In this document: positions 6,955 through 15,501 of the stretch, in pieces
Position numbering within the stretch: position 1 is the first letter of the stretch
How the letters are laid out: each line of letters opens with the position of its first letter
NCBI GenBank assembly: GCA_020348985.1
Contig: CP070761.1
Span: 497,850 to 561,849, forward strand
From: Candidatus Thorarchaeota archaeon
GTDB taxonomy: Archaea > Asgardarchaeota > Thorarchaeia > Thorarchaeales > Thorarchaeaceae
Direction: 5' to 3'
Length of the DNA stretch: 64,000 nt
The notes under the pieces: model-generated
The model's database searches: none
What the model was told of the DNA's origin: nothing
What the model saw: only the letters and a program-made list of their open reading frames with translations
Position numbers and translations under genes: made by a program

Positions 6955-9900
6955 CAGGCTTCCAGCAGCCGCTCGGATCATTGGTATGATCTGTCCACTT
7001 CGAAAATGACGCATCGAGATGCTGTGAGTAGGACACGAAGCCGCACACGTCCCACAACCCTGACATAGCTCCTTGACAATGACGATCCCATCCTCACTCA
7101 TAGAGGGTGCACCATAAGGACAGATCTCAGTACAAAGCTCGCAGGAAAGGCAAGTCTCAGCATCTGACTCTGCATAGATAGGTTCGATTTCATACGTACC
7201 GGGAGCCATTATTGTCTGAGCTTTTGCGGCCGCAGCCTCACCCATTGCCACCGCCTTTGCTATGTCCATCGGACCGAGACAAGCGCCCGCCAAGAACACA
7301 CCATCCTTGAACGATTCAACTGGCCTCAGTTTTGGATGTGCACACAGGAAGTAGCCATATTGGTCAGTATTGATCCCAAACATCCTAGCCATGTCAGGTG
7401 TGTCAGGATGGGGATGTAAAGCTGTTGCCAGTACAGCCATGTCGAAACTTAGGCTCAGATTCGCACCTGTGTAAAGATCTTCTGCGAAGATTTGCAGGTT
7501 ACTTGTCGGAAAGTCTTCTTCGACTTCGGATGCTCTTCCTTTGACAATAACGACCCCCATCTCTCTGGCTCGTCGATACAGGTCCTCATAGCCCGTACCA
7601 TGAGTCCGCACATCCATCGCAAAGACAGTCACTTCAGTTTCTGGATACTTCTCCTTGACCTGTGTGGCCTGTTTTAGAGAGTTCTCGCATCCCACGTAGC
7701 AGCAGTAGTCGGAGTTATATCGCATGTCTCTGGAGCCAACGCATTGCAGGAAAGCTATAGACTTTGGAGTTGCTCCGTCTGAAGGTCTCTTAATCTTGCC
7801 TTTTGTTGGTCCTGCAGCATTAGTCAGCCTCTCCAGTTGGGCGTTCGTAATTACATTGGGAAATAGACTGTAGCCATATTCTCGAGTTTCCAAGGGTTCG
7901 TAAGAGTCAAACCCGGTGGCAAGGATTATGGTCCCAACATCGATTTCAACAATCTCATCTTGCATATCGTGGTCAATGGCTTTTGGCTCGCAGACATCAA
8001 CACACAGCTTGCACTCACTGCAGACGGAGCAGCCCAGGCACCGTCCTGCCTCTGATATTGCAGCTATGTCTTTGAAACCTAGCTCAACTTCTTCGAATGT
8101 ACTCTTTCTCTTTCGTTTCGCAAGAGTTGGCATGGCTGCACGAGGCCCAAGTCGTAGTCGCGAGTCATCTATCTCCGGGTCAGTTACTGGTCTAAGCTCT
8201 CTCGGACGGCCCTCGAACAGATCAACTCCCCGCAAGTGTCTATCGATTGATTCGGCAGCTTCCTTGCCTGCCGCAACAGCCTCGACAACACTTGCTGGTC
8301 CAGATACGATGTCTCCTCCGGCAAAGACACCGCGGGTACTAGTTTCCATCGAAACCTCATGAACTCTTATTGTCCCCCATGGAGTCGTGGCAAGTTCTTC
8401 AAAACCTTCGAGGTCGGCTCGTTGACCAATTGCGATTATTACAGTGTCTCCACGTAGTGTTGGCCCACTCTCAATCGAGAACTCAGGTGCGAAGGTTCCG
8501 TCCAGCTTGTACACTGATGTGCACACAGTTGTCTCAAGAGCTGAAGCAAATCCCCCACGATCAACAATCTTCTCCGGCCCCAATGATCCATGGATTTTGA
8601 CACCTTCTTCTTCAGCTTCTTCGATTTCCCAATCATGTGCCGGCATCCTGTCTTTTGACTTGAGGTCCCTGGTCTCAAGACATACAAGATTGACCTTCTT
8701 TGCTCCCAGTCGTATAGCTGTTCTGGCGCAGTCTATTGCAACATTCCCGCCCCCAATCACAATGACCTTCTCACCAAATTCCTTGGGCACCTTTCCTGCT
8801 CGAATACTTTTGAGAAATGGCAGACCGTAAAGAACGCCTTTGAGGTCAGAACCTTCAACTCTCAGTGTTGCAGGATTCTGAACTCCAATTCCGAGATAGA
8901 CTGCCTTGAAGTTCTTTTTCAGCTCTTTCAATGTCAAGTCTTTGCCAATCTTGGTGTTGTACTGAATATCAATGCCATGGGCAAGAACCCAGCCGATATC
9001 GTAACTGGCCACTTCTTCCGAAATCCGATACTCGGGAAGACAGTTTATCATCAGTCCTCCAGCTTCTCCCGAAGCTTCAAACACGGTGACAGGATAGCCC
9101 TTCTTCAACAGCTCAAGTGCACAAGTCAGACCTGATGGACCTGCGCCGACAACCGCTATCTTCTTCTTTTGCACGGGACTAATTGGCTCAGGACGTTCTT
9201 CACCTTCTGCCACTTGGTCGGCCACAAATCTCCTCAACTGTCTAATTGCAACTGCCTCATCTTGGTCGCCTCTGAGACAATCGCTCTCACATGGATGATG
9301 ACAGACACGACCGAGAATTCTTGGGAAAGGACCAGCATCACGTATGATATCGAGGGCCTCAATGAACTTCTGTTCTCTAAGCAATGCCACAAATCCGTGG
9401 TTGTTTACGTGAATCGGGCAGGCGATTCTGCAAGGAGAATACCCCAACTTCTCAATTGTATACGTGTTGGGTACTGCCTGAGGGAAGGGTCTGTAGATTG
9501 CTTTGCGTGCCGCCATCTTGAATTCGTAGGGGTTGGTGACATCCATCGGGCACACTGATTCGCACTCTGCACAGCTGTTGCATTTCTCGGAATCGATGAA
9601 TCGTGCCTTTTTCCTAACTGTGAGCTTGAAGTTCCCAACATACCCATCCACGTCCTCAACTTCACTATAGGTCAATAAGTTGATTTTCGGATGTTGTTCG
9701 ACTGAAGCCATTATGGGACCCAAGATACAGATTGCACAGTCATTCTGGGGGAACACCTTGTCAAGAAGTGCCATCTGACCTCCAATCGTTGGTCTACGTT
9801 CAATGAGATGGACCCTGTATCCGCCGTTTGCAGCATCCAATGCCGCAGAAATTCCAGCCACACCCGCACCGATAACTGCAACTTCAGGGATTACCAGAAT

Positions 9901-10332
9901 GCTTTCTCTCTCAAGCGGCTCCAGCTCTCGTGCTCTGGCAACAGCCATCTCCAACAGACTTTTCGCTTTCTCTGTGGCTTGATCATGTTCTTCCATGTGA
10001 CACCATGATACATGCTCCCTAATGTTGACCATTTCAAACAAGTACCGATTGAGACCCGCGTCTTCAATCGTCTTTCTAAAGATTGGCTCATGCGTTCTTG
10101 GTGTGCAAGAGGCGACAATCACTCTGTTCAAGGAGTGGGTATCAATGCAATCGCGAATAAACTTCAGGCCATCAGACGAACATGTAAACATCATATGTTC
10201 GGCATTCGCAACGTTTGGCAGTGTCGCAGCATGCCGTGCTACTGCTTCGACGTCTACTGTTGCGGCAATGTTGAGTCCACAGTGACACACAAAAACGCCT
10301 ATCCTGGCGTCATCTACACTATCAGCTGCCAT
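6937..10332 (-). CDS. hdrA: HdrA-type flavin/iron-sulfur oxidoreductase with inserted GltD/NfnB-like module
   Basis: A cytoplasmic redox protein of 1131 residues. Residues 1-145 form the HdrA N-terminal domain (VFVCHCGLN, ASCTPRTHEPIF). The first FAD site is VIGAGVAGISAAL at 153-165, followed by GGQMALLDKVFPQNDCAICIL. A ferredoxin motif CxxCxxCxxxC covers 251-261. Residues about 298-760 are an insertion resembling the small chain of glutamate synthase or NfnB. It has a five-Cys iron-sulfur region (301-352) and two dinucleotide sites, GAGPSG (397-402) and GGGNVA (527-532). Residues 765-781 add six Cys. HdrA resumes at about 790 with CVGSRD and YCCYVGC, then two C-terminal [4Fe-4S] motifs (1061-1071 and 1090-1100). 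HdrA proteins bifurcate electrons in heterodisulfide reductase complexes, and the inserted module suggests direct NAD(P)H input (inference). No hdrB, hdrC or mvhD is adjacent. ATG 10332 has GGAG 5 bases upstream. Confidence 0.92.
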   Translation of the reverse strand: MAADSVDDARIGVFVCHCGLNIAATVDVEAVARHAATLPNVANAEHMMFTCSSDGLKFIRDCIDTHSLNRVIVASCTPRTHEPIFRKTIEDAGLNRYLFEMVNIREHVSWCHMEEHDQATEKAKSLLEMAVARARELEPLERESILVIPEVAVIGAGVAGISAALDAANGGYRVHLIERRPTIGGQMALLDKVFPQNDCAICILGPIMASVEQHPKINLLTYSEVEDVDGYVGNFKLTVRKKARFIDSEKCNSCAECESVCPMDVTNPYEFKMAARKAIYRPFPQAVPNTYTIEKLGYSPCRIACPIHVNNHGFVALLREQKFIEALDIIRDAGPFPRILGRVCHHPCESDCLRGDQDEAVAIRQLRRFVADQVAEGEERPEPISPVQKKKIAVVGAGPSGLTCALELLKKGYPVTVFEASGEAGGLMINCLPEYRISEEVASYDIGWVLAHGIDIQYNTKIGKDLTLKELKKNFKAVYLGIGVQNPATLRVEGSDLKGVLYGLPFLKSIRAGKVPKEFGEKVIVIGGGNVAIDCARTAIRLGAKKVNLVCLETRDLKSKDRMPAHDWEIEEAEEEGVKIHGSLGPEKIVDRGGFASALETTVCTSVYKLDGTFAPEFSIESGPTLRGDTVIIAIGQRADLEGFEELATTPWGTIRVHEVSMETSTRGVFAGGDIVSGPASVVEAVAAGKEAAESIDRHLRGVDLFEGRPRELRPVTDPEIDDSRLRLGPRAAMPTLAKRKRKSTFEEVELGFKDIAAISEAGRCLGCSVCSECKLCVDVCEPKAIDHDMQDEIVEIDVGTIILATGFDSYEPLETREYGYSLFPNVITNAQLERLTNAAGPTKGKIKRPSDGATPKSIAFLQCVGSRDMRYNSDYCCYVGCENSLKQATQVKEKYPETEVTVFAMDVRTHGTGYEDLYRRAREMGVVIVKGRASEVEEDFPTSNLQIFAEDLYTGANLSLSFDMAVLATALHPHPDTPDMARMFGINTDQYGYFLCAHPKLRPVESFKDGVFLAGACLGPMDIAKAVAMGEAAAAKAQTIMAPGTYEIEPIYAESDAETCLSCELCTEICPYGAPSMSEDGIVIVKELCQGCGTCAASCPTHSISMRHFRSGQIIPMIRAAAGSLWEQKL

Positions 10333-10748
10333 AGAACTCCGTCCTTTTCTTGTATCTAAGTTCAGGAAAACAAGGAACTCGGAGGTTTTGAGGCCGCTTC
10401 CCAGGACCTAGCATTCACAGGAAGCTCAACACTGTATCTCCGGATTCTGGTCATCTTGGTTTGATAGGCAAAGTTGAACCTGTTACAGCTTGTAACTGAA
10501 ACATACCTAAGATATTAAGATAAACGGTTACACACTGAAATGTTTCAACATCGGTCATTGATGGATACACACATGTAACGAATCGGTCAATCTGAGAATT
10601 CGAAGTTTCAACTTCAGTCATGGAAAGCTGTCCTTTGTAGGGAACCGAACAAGGCGATTCTTCCATCGAAAAGCGGGATTATACTGAAGATGACTGGGTT
10701 TGAAAGTCCTAGAACAGCAAGCCGGCGGTTTTGATCAGTTTCCAGCCT
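10333..10748. promoter_or_regulatory. hdrA upstream region with palindromes and a direct repeat
   Basis: There is no convincing gene in this 416-bp stretch. It contains the perfect inverted repeat GTTACA-GCT-TGTAAC (10482-10496), about 150 bases upstream of hdrA. It also has TGAAA-TG-TTTCA (10536-10547) and an imperfect 20-bp direct repeat beginning GTTTCAAC at 10542 and again at 10605, 63 bp apart. An AT-rich segment around 10505-10525 could hold a promoter. These are operator-like features for hdrA or the downstream small ORF, with no regulator assigned. Confidence 0.4.
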
Positions 10749-10847
10749 ATGTCTCTTCCCATTGATCTAGTACCTTTTGCGATTCTGGGTGTGGGAATCC
10801 TAATCGTTGTCCTGGTGATTCTGTTCTTCAGAAAGCGTCAAAGCTAG
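10749..10847 (+). CDS. small single-helix membrane peptide (32 aa)
   Basis: A short ORF starting MSLPIDLVPFAILG and ending FFRKRQS. It is one long hydrophobic helix (about residues 7-27) followed by a basic tail. The composition and order (Pro-Ile-Asp, helix, R-K-R) match the C-terminal anchors of the secreted proteins in this window, such as those ending at 14132 and 15379. It may be a free membrane peptide or the stranded anchor of a lost surface protein. An in-frame TTG at 10731 would add six residues. There is no clear Shine-Dalgarno, so expression is uncertain. Confidence 0.4.
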   Translation: MSLPIDLVPFAILGVGILIVVLVILFFRKRQS

Positions 10848-10910
10848 GAGGCATCCCTGGTTGCGTGTGTCAACCATTGGCGCTCGAGCCAGCTCATCTA
10901 ATTGGCTGGA

Positions 10911-10978
10911 TTAACCCAAAACCGGTTAACTTATTAATAAAGCGAAAGATAGAATAAGGTTGCCATAATTAGGTTAAC
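10911..10978 (+). promoter_or_regulatory. promoter with repeated GGTTAA boxes
   Basis: A TATA-like TTATTAATAAAG lies at 10931-10942. Just upstream, TTAACC (10911-10916) and GGTTAA (10924-10929) form an inverted repeat with a 7-base spacer. The heptamer GGTTAAC at 10924-10930 recurs at 10972-10978, downstream of the expected transcription start. The arrangement on both sides of the TATA box looks like a repressor site for the adjacent HTH gene at 11044, possibly autoregulatory. Confidence 0.45.
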
Positions 10979-11043
10979 TCTCGTGAGGTTAGGAGGTTCG
11001 AGATACGTTCCGCTCGCTTCGATATCCAACAAGCCAGCAAAAC

Positions 11044-11478
11044 ATGATCTGGCTTAGGCGTCGCCAGAAAGTGCGACCGTACGAACTGGCGAAAGAGCTG
11101 AAAGTATCTCGTCCTTTCATAAGCAAAGCACAGAGAATAGCGGAGCAACGAATCGAAAAGCTTCTACGACACGCGGCATCGATCAACAGAATTAGAATAC
11201 GAGACATCAGTACCAAGTACGGGCTAGTGTACGGCTATTGCCCTGCTTACGATACAGAGACCTATATCTTCTACTCACCCAAGATTGGCATTCAGACCTG
11301 GTACGCCCATAGAGGCGAATGCGGCAGCTGTGAACTGTTGAAACAGTGCGAAACCACACTGAAGCAGATAGCCGAGGAATGGGAAATCGAGGTTCCTGAA
11401 GCCACACCTCCGACCGACCTGTCTATTTACCTGTTCGACATCATCATGAGGAGAATGAAATGGGTAAAAGGGAAGTAG
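11044..11478 (+). CDS. HTH DNA-binding protein with a cysteine cluster
   Basis: The protein has 144 residues. An N-terminal helix-turn-helix is seen in VRPYELAKELKVSRPFISKAQ (about 10-30). A middle region carries C66 and H89 together with the knuckle ECGSCELLKQC (C93, C96, C102), which probably binds one zinc. The C-terminus is helical (TDLSIYLFDIIMRRMKW). The layout suits a transcription regulator that combines an HTH with a metal-binding sensor or dimerisation module. The ATG at 11044 is the only usable start, because stops precede it in frame. A GGAGG sits about 50 bases upstream and is too distant to act directly. The 3' end overlaps the next ORF by 19 bases, so the surface-protein genes that follow may be its cotranscribed targets. 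Confidence 0.7.
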   Translation: MIWLRRRQKVRPYELAKELKVSRPFISKAQRIAEQRIEKLLRHAASINRIRIRDISTKYGLVYGYCPAYDTETYIFYSPKIGIQTWYAHRGECGSCELLKQCETTLKQIAEEWEIEVPEATPPTDLSIYLFDIIMRRMKWVKGK

Positions 11479-12875
11479 ACCTCGGAACAGAAGCATGTCC
11501 GATTCCTCCGGATCCCAGTCGTCGGAGACGAGATCCTTGGAACTCAGGTACTATCATCATGAGCGTAAGCTTGTCTATGATGATTGTGTCCAATCTGTTC
11601 ATGATCATTGTCCCGCCAACGCTCATTCTTCCTCCAGCAGTCCTTCCTCCACCGCCACCTACAGGGAGCAATATGCTTCTCACAAAGACAGATGGCAGTG
11701 GGAACATCAACTGGTCCTACAGCTACGGTGGTTTGGGAAGTGATCGTGGGTTCACCGTTATACAAACCATTGACGATGGATTTGCGGTTGTTGGGTCAAC
11801 AGATAGCTTCGGCATGAATGCATACAGCATATGGCTGGTTCGTACGGACAGGAACGGGTATCTCATTTGGAACAGAACCCATGGAAGTCTAGAGAATCAG
11901 TATGGATACGACATTGTAGAACTAGCGGACGGTGGTTTCGCTATCACCGGAAGTGTGCAGACTCCTACGCAATCAACGGATGTCATCCTGATTCGAGTTG
12001 ACTTTCTTGGAAACAAGTTGTGGGAGAAAACGTTCGGCGGTCCGCTGTCAGATGTTGGTCATTCCATTGTGAGATGTATGGACGGAGGTCTCGCTATCGG
12101 AGCCGTGACTTCAAGCTATGGCGCTGGAAGTTCGGACATGTGGCTAATCCGTACGGATGCAAACGGCAATCTTCTGTGGGATAGGACGTATGGCTCCCCC
12201 GAAAGGGACTGGGCCAATTCCTTGATCAGACTTCGTGATGGAGGATTTGCATTTGTGGGCTACTCACAAAGCGGTGGACAAAATGATGCCTCCTTGATTC
12301 GACTCGATTCTCAAGGCAATCCAATGTGGAATGGATCCTATGGCGATTCGGAGTCGCAGAGAGGATGGACTGCCGCAGAATGCAGAGATGGCGGATTCGC
12401 GATCGTGGGTTCAGAAGGTGTAGGAGGCACCGAGGACGGATGGCTGGGCCGAACGGATTCGGACGGAGACATGTTGTGGAGCGTGACCTACGGCGGATTC
12501 GGTTCTGATGCCGGATACTCCGTCGTAGAGTGTGAGAATGGTGACTTCGTTATTGCCGGAAAAGACGCAGGCAACCTGTGGCTTGGTCGAACTAATGATG
12601 AAGGTGGCCTTGAATGGAGCATTGCATTTGACGGCATCCATTCTGGATTAGGGTTCCTTCTGACTGGATGTCGTGATGGAGGCTTTGCCTTCACTGGACG
12701 AATCTTGACTCGTGCCTCGATGAGCCGATCACTCGAAAAGCTGTCAGATTCGAGAAGTGCCGAAGTCGAGAACTCGATATTCGAATGTGACGTCATTCCT
12801 TGTTTTCGTTTCTTACAAAGAACGATTGTAGTCTTCCGAGAGTCGCAACCTGATTGTGCATTCAGTCAACAATAA
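11460..12875 (+). CDS. membrane-tethered beta-propeller surface protein
   Basis: The protein has 471 residues. A short basic N-terminus (SRRRRDPWNSG) precedes one hydrophobic segment (about residues 32-60, SVSLSMMIVSNLFMIIV). This acts as an uncleaved signal anchor and is followed by a Pro-rich stalk (PPAVLPPPPPTG). Then come seven repeats of about 50 residues, each with a blade core like DGGFAIVGS preceded by a W-x-RTD motif. Seven repeats suit a seven-bladed propeller. After the last blade, about 55 residues lack the usual C-terminal membrane helix, so the anchor is only N-terminal. It overlaps the HTH gene by 19 bases and its stop lies 12 bases before the next start, consistent with an operon. 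The ligand or enzymatic role is unknown. Confidence 0.75.
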   Translation: MGKREVDLGTEACPIPPDPSRRRRDPWNSGTIIMSVSLSMMIVSNLFMIIVPPTLILPPAVLPPPPPTGSNMLLTKTDGSGNINWSYSYGGLGSDRGFTVIQTIDDGFAVVGSTDSFGMNAYSIWLVRTDRNGYLIWNRTHGSLENQYGYDIVELADGGFAITGSVQTPTQSTDVILIRVDFLGNKLWEKTFGGPLSDVGHSIVRCMDGGLAIGAVTSSYGAGSSDMWLIRTDANGNLLWDRTYGSPERDWANSLIRLRDGGFAFVGYSQSGGQNDASLIRLDSQGNPMWNGSYGDSESQRGWTAAECRDGGFAIVGSEGVGGTEDGWLGRTDSDGDMLWSVTYGGFGSDAGYSVVECENGDFVIAGKDAGNLWLGRTNDEGGLEWSIAFDGIHSGLGFLLTGCRDGGFAFTGRILTRASMSRSLEKLSDSRSAEVENSIFECDVIPCFRFLQRTIVVFRESQPDCAFSQQ

Positions 12876-12887
12876 GGAGAGAGTGTA

Positions 12888-14132
12888 TTGAGAAGAAAGA
12901 GGATTGAGCAGGCGCTCATCATTATCTTTCTTCTATTTGCTCTTATCGCTGGGCAAGCAACAAGTGCAGAGCCCATAGAACATGGATTTACTTCAGTTGA
13001 CCATGGAGTCTGGATTCAAATGAATCCCGAGGTATCTCCTCCCAACAGAACTGACACCTATTTTGTCTATGACATAGAATCAGACGTGGCGATTCTGTTT
13101 GGTGGATGCATTGCCAGGGACTTACTAGAGACTTCTGCAGAGGTGTATGAAGACAGAACCCTAAACGACACTTGGGTGTATGATTTCAACTCTGACACTT
13201 GGACAGAAATGTCACCGACCATTTCACCGGGCCCTCGAGGCACGGCCTCCATGGCCTACGACACAGAGTCTGACAGAGTCGTCCTGTTCAGCGGAATTAG
13301 GCAGATAAACGAACCAATGTATCATGTCAATTGGCAAGAGACTTGGACATATGACTACAATAGCAACAATTGGACAAACATGGAACCTACGACAATGCCT
13401 CCGCCTCGAGGATTCAGCAGTATGGCGTATGATGTTGAATCAGACGTCATAATCCTCTTCGGTGGCGTTCTAAACGGTGGCGCACCTACTTCGGGCACAT
13501 GGGCATATGACCTCAACAATAACAACTGGACCAACATGCGTCCTTCTCCTCATCCCACATCGCGTTTCATTAGCGCGATGACCTACGATGTTGAATCCGA
13601 TAGGGTAATCCTGTTTGGTGGTGCTCAGGGTGGAATCAGTCCGCGGAAATACACAGACACATGGGCGTATGATTTCAATACTAACACGTGGACTAACATG
13701 AACCCGATTCCTAACCCTCCGTCCGAGCCTTATGACATGACATATGACGTGAACTCCGACCTCTGCATTTTCTTTGGTGGAACCACAGATGTCAACGACA
13801 GTGTTCCTTCAGATGAGACTTGGGCGTATGACTACAACTACAATACTTGGACTAACCTCAATGTGTCATCGAGACCTGGGGCCCGCGGTCGACCATACCT
13901 CACCTACGATGATGAGTCTGATAGGATACTCATGTACGGCGGATATGGTCCGGAACGGTACAATCAGATCTACAATGACACTTGGGCTTTTGACTTTCTA
14001 GGATTTCCCACGACCGCAATCACAACTGACCCTCCGCCTGTGGGTGGGATTGATCCTGCAATAGCAGCGGCCAGTGTAGCCATGGCGGCTGTCGTAACCA
14101 CTGCCTATGTTGTCTTTTCCAGAAAGCGATGA
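12888..14132 (+). CDS. secreted Kelch-type propeller with C-terminal membrane anchor
   Basis: The protein has 414 residues and starts at a TTG with AAGGAGAG about 8 bases upstream. It has a signal peptide (ALIIIFLLFALIAGQATSA). Six blades follow, with the repeated motif YDxESDxxILFGG and the strand motif TWAYDFNTNTWTNM, as in Kelch and galactose-oxidase propellers. The tail is a TTDPPPVGGIDP stalk, one helix and RKR. It is the tandem paralogue of the next gene. It is likely displayed outside the cell and bound to the membrane. Propellers of this sort usually bind carbohydrate or protein, and no catalytic residues can be assigned. Spacing of 12 bases from the preceding stop supports cotranscription. 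Confidence 0.8.
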   Translation: MRRKRIEQALIIIFLLFALIAGQATSAEPIEHGFTSVDHGVWIQMNPEVSPPNRTDTYFVYDIESDVAILFGGCIARDLLETSAEVYEDRTLNDTWVYDFNSDTWTEMSPTISPGPRGTASMAYDTESDRVVLFSGIRQINEPMYHVNWQETWTYDYNSNNWTNMEPTTMPPPRGFSSMAYDVESDVIILFGGVLNGGAPTSGTWAYDLNNNNWTNMRPSPHPTSRFISAMTYDVESDRVILFGGAQGGISPRKYTDTWAYDFNTNTWTNMNPIPNPPSEPYDMTYDVNSDLCIFFGGTTDVNDSVPSDETWAYDYNYNTWTNLNVSSRPGARGRPYLTYDDESDRILMYGGYGPERYNQIYNDTWAFDFLGFPTTAITTDPPPVGGIDPAIAAASVAMAAVVTTAYVVFSRKR

Positions 14133-14176
14133 TCTCCTCTAGAGTTGGCTGAGCAATTCGAGAAAGAGGTGAAAAA

Positions 14177-15379
14177 ATGAAAAGAAGACTGATAGTGGCA
14201 GCCCTAATCGTACCGCTGCTCTTGTCATTAATGCCATATCCCGCATGCGTAGAGCCGGATTTCATAAGATTCGGATTTGTCGCTGTAGATAATGGTGTTT
14301 GGACCGAGATGAATCCAGCAGATTGCCCTGTGGCGAGGTTTGATTCCCCGCTCGTATATGATAGCGAGTCAGACAGGGTGATTATGTATGGTGGCCATCA
14401 AGGACGAGATATCGGCATGCTGAACGACACATGGGCATATGACTATGAAACCGACACTTGGACCGATATGTCCCCAACGATTGCGCCTTCTGCCCGAGCT
14501 TCCTATATGATGGCATACGATTCGGAATCAGATGTCGTCATTCTATTCGGTGGCCACATAAGAATAGACGAGACAATAGGTCATGTGTGCCACAACGATA
14601 CTTGGGCATATGACTATGATAGCAACACATGGACAAACATGAATCCTCCTTTGGCGCCTACGGCTCGTGTCTACAGCGCTGTGGCCTACGATTCTGAGTC
14701 AGACCGAATCATCATATTCGGAGGCATCCTTGAAGGTACAGTACTTGCATCAGACACCTGGGCCTATGACTACAACACAAATACTTGGGAGGAAATGGAC
14801 CCGTCAACCCAACCGTCCACGCGCTTTCATATGTCAGTGGCATACAACTCGGAAGCTGACCTCATCATACTGTTCGGGGGATCTAGACCGAGTCTTCAAA
14901 GAGATACCTGGTCGTATGACTACAACGCCGACAACTGGACCAGGCTAAGCCCAGATTCACGTCCAGTAGAACAGTCTGGGCACATGACCTACGATCCAGT
15001 GACAGACCAGTGCATTTTCTTTGGCGGTTATTTTGGGTCAGACGAAACGATCCTTAGCTCAGCTACCTGGGCCTATGACTACTCTACAAACAACTGGACT
15101 GTCTTGGAGACATCAGTGGCACCACTAAATCGGGCTCGTGCACCGATTGTATACGACGTAGACTCTGAAAGAGTCATTATGTTTGGAGGAATAGGTCCTG
15201 AAGAGGACTTTGCTCTCCTCTATAATGACACGTGGGCATTTGACGTTATTGAAGAGGTAACCACAACAACCACAACAACGCCGCCAGATGGAGGAATCGA
15301 TGTTACAATTGTTGTGCTCGCGGTTTTGGTGACTGTTGGGGTGCTGGCCGTCCTTGTAGTGTTCGTGAGAAGGAAATAG
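14177..15379 (+). CDS. secreted Kelch-type propeller with C-terminal membrane anchor (paralogue)
   Basis: The protein has 400 residues. The ATG start is preceded by AGAGGTG at good spacing. A signal peptide (LIVAALIVPLLLSLMPYPACV) is followed by FGFVAVDNGVWTEMNP, which matches the same region of the upstream paralogue. Six Kelch blades contain YDSESDxxIxFGG. The C-terminus is VTTTTTTPPDGGIDV, then a helix and VRRK. The two genes clearly arose by tandem duplication. The protein is probably on the outer face of the membrane. Sequence divergence between the copies suggests different ligands (inference). Confidence 0.8.
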   Translation: MKRRLIVAALIVPLLLSLMPYPACVEPDFIRFGFVAVDNGVWTEMNPADCPVARFDSPLVYDSESDRVIMYGGHQGRDIGMLNDTWAYDYETDTWTDMSPTIAPSARASYMMAYDSESDVVILFGGHIRIDETIGHVCHNDTWAYDYDSNTWTNMNPPLAPTARVYSAVAYDSESDRIIIFGGILEGTVLASDTWAYDYNTNTWEEMDPSTQPSTRFHMSVAYNSEADLIILFGGSRPSLQRDTWSYDYNADNWTRLSPDSRPVEQSGHMTYDPVTDQCIFFGGYFGSDETILSSATWAYDYSTNNWTVLETSVAPLNRARAPIVYDVDSERVIMFGGIGPEEDFALLYNDTWAFDVIEEVTTTTTTTPPDGGIDVTIVVLAVLVTVGVLAVLVVFVRRK

Positions 15380-15434
15380 TGGGACGGATAGCTTGGCTGT
15401 AAGCTTAAGTGCAGACGCTGCATTGGACATGTGA

Positions 15435-15479
15435 TGGAAGAACGTTCGTAGCTTCTGACAACGCGCGATCGTTCTTCCA
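15435..15479 (+). promoter_or_regulatory. 10-bp hairpin ahead of zinc-ribbon gene
   Basis: TGGAAGAACG at 15435-15444 pairs perfectly with CGTTCTTCCA at 15470-15479 across a 25-base loop. It lies between the Kelch gene stop and the zinc-ribbon ATG at 15502. There is no T-tract, so a spaced operator or an mRNA processing or leader hairpin is more likely than a classic terminator. Confidence 0.45.
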
Positions 15480-15501
15480 GTGGGGAGAATTGGCTAGATT
15501 G

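Noticed and set aside
6764-7066. 100-codon minus-strand frame
   Set aside because: It overlaps the 3' end of hdrA in another frame, has no domain similarity, and lacks a ribosome site.
10451-10666. 71-codon minus-strand frame with repeated SMTxVET
   Set aside because: The repetition reflects an imperfect 63-bp DNA direct repeat. There is no ribosome site or domain, so the region is treated as regulatory.
15409-15501. GTG-initiated N-terminal extension of the zinc-ribbon protein
   Set aside because: It would translate a perfect hairpin. The ATG at 15502 starts the conserved part and has a purine-rich site upstream.
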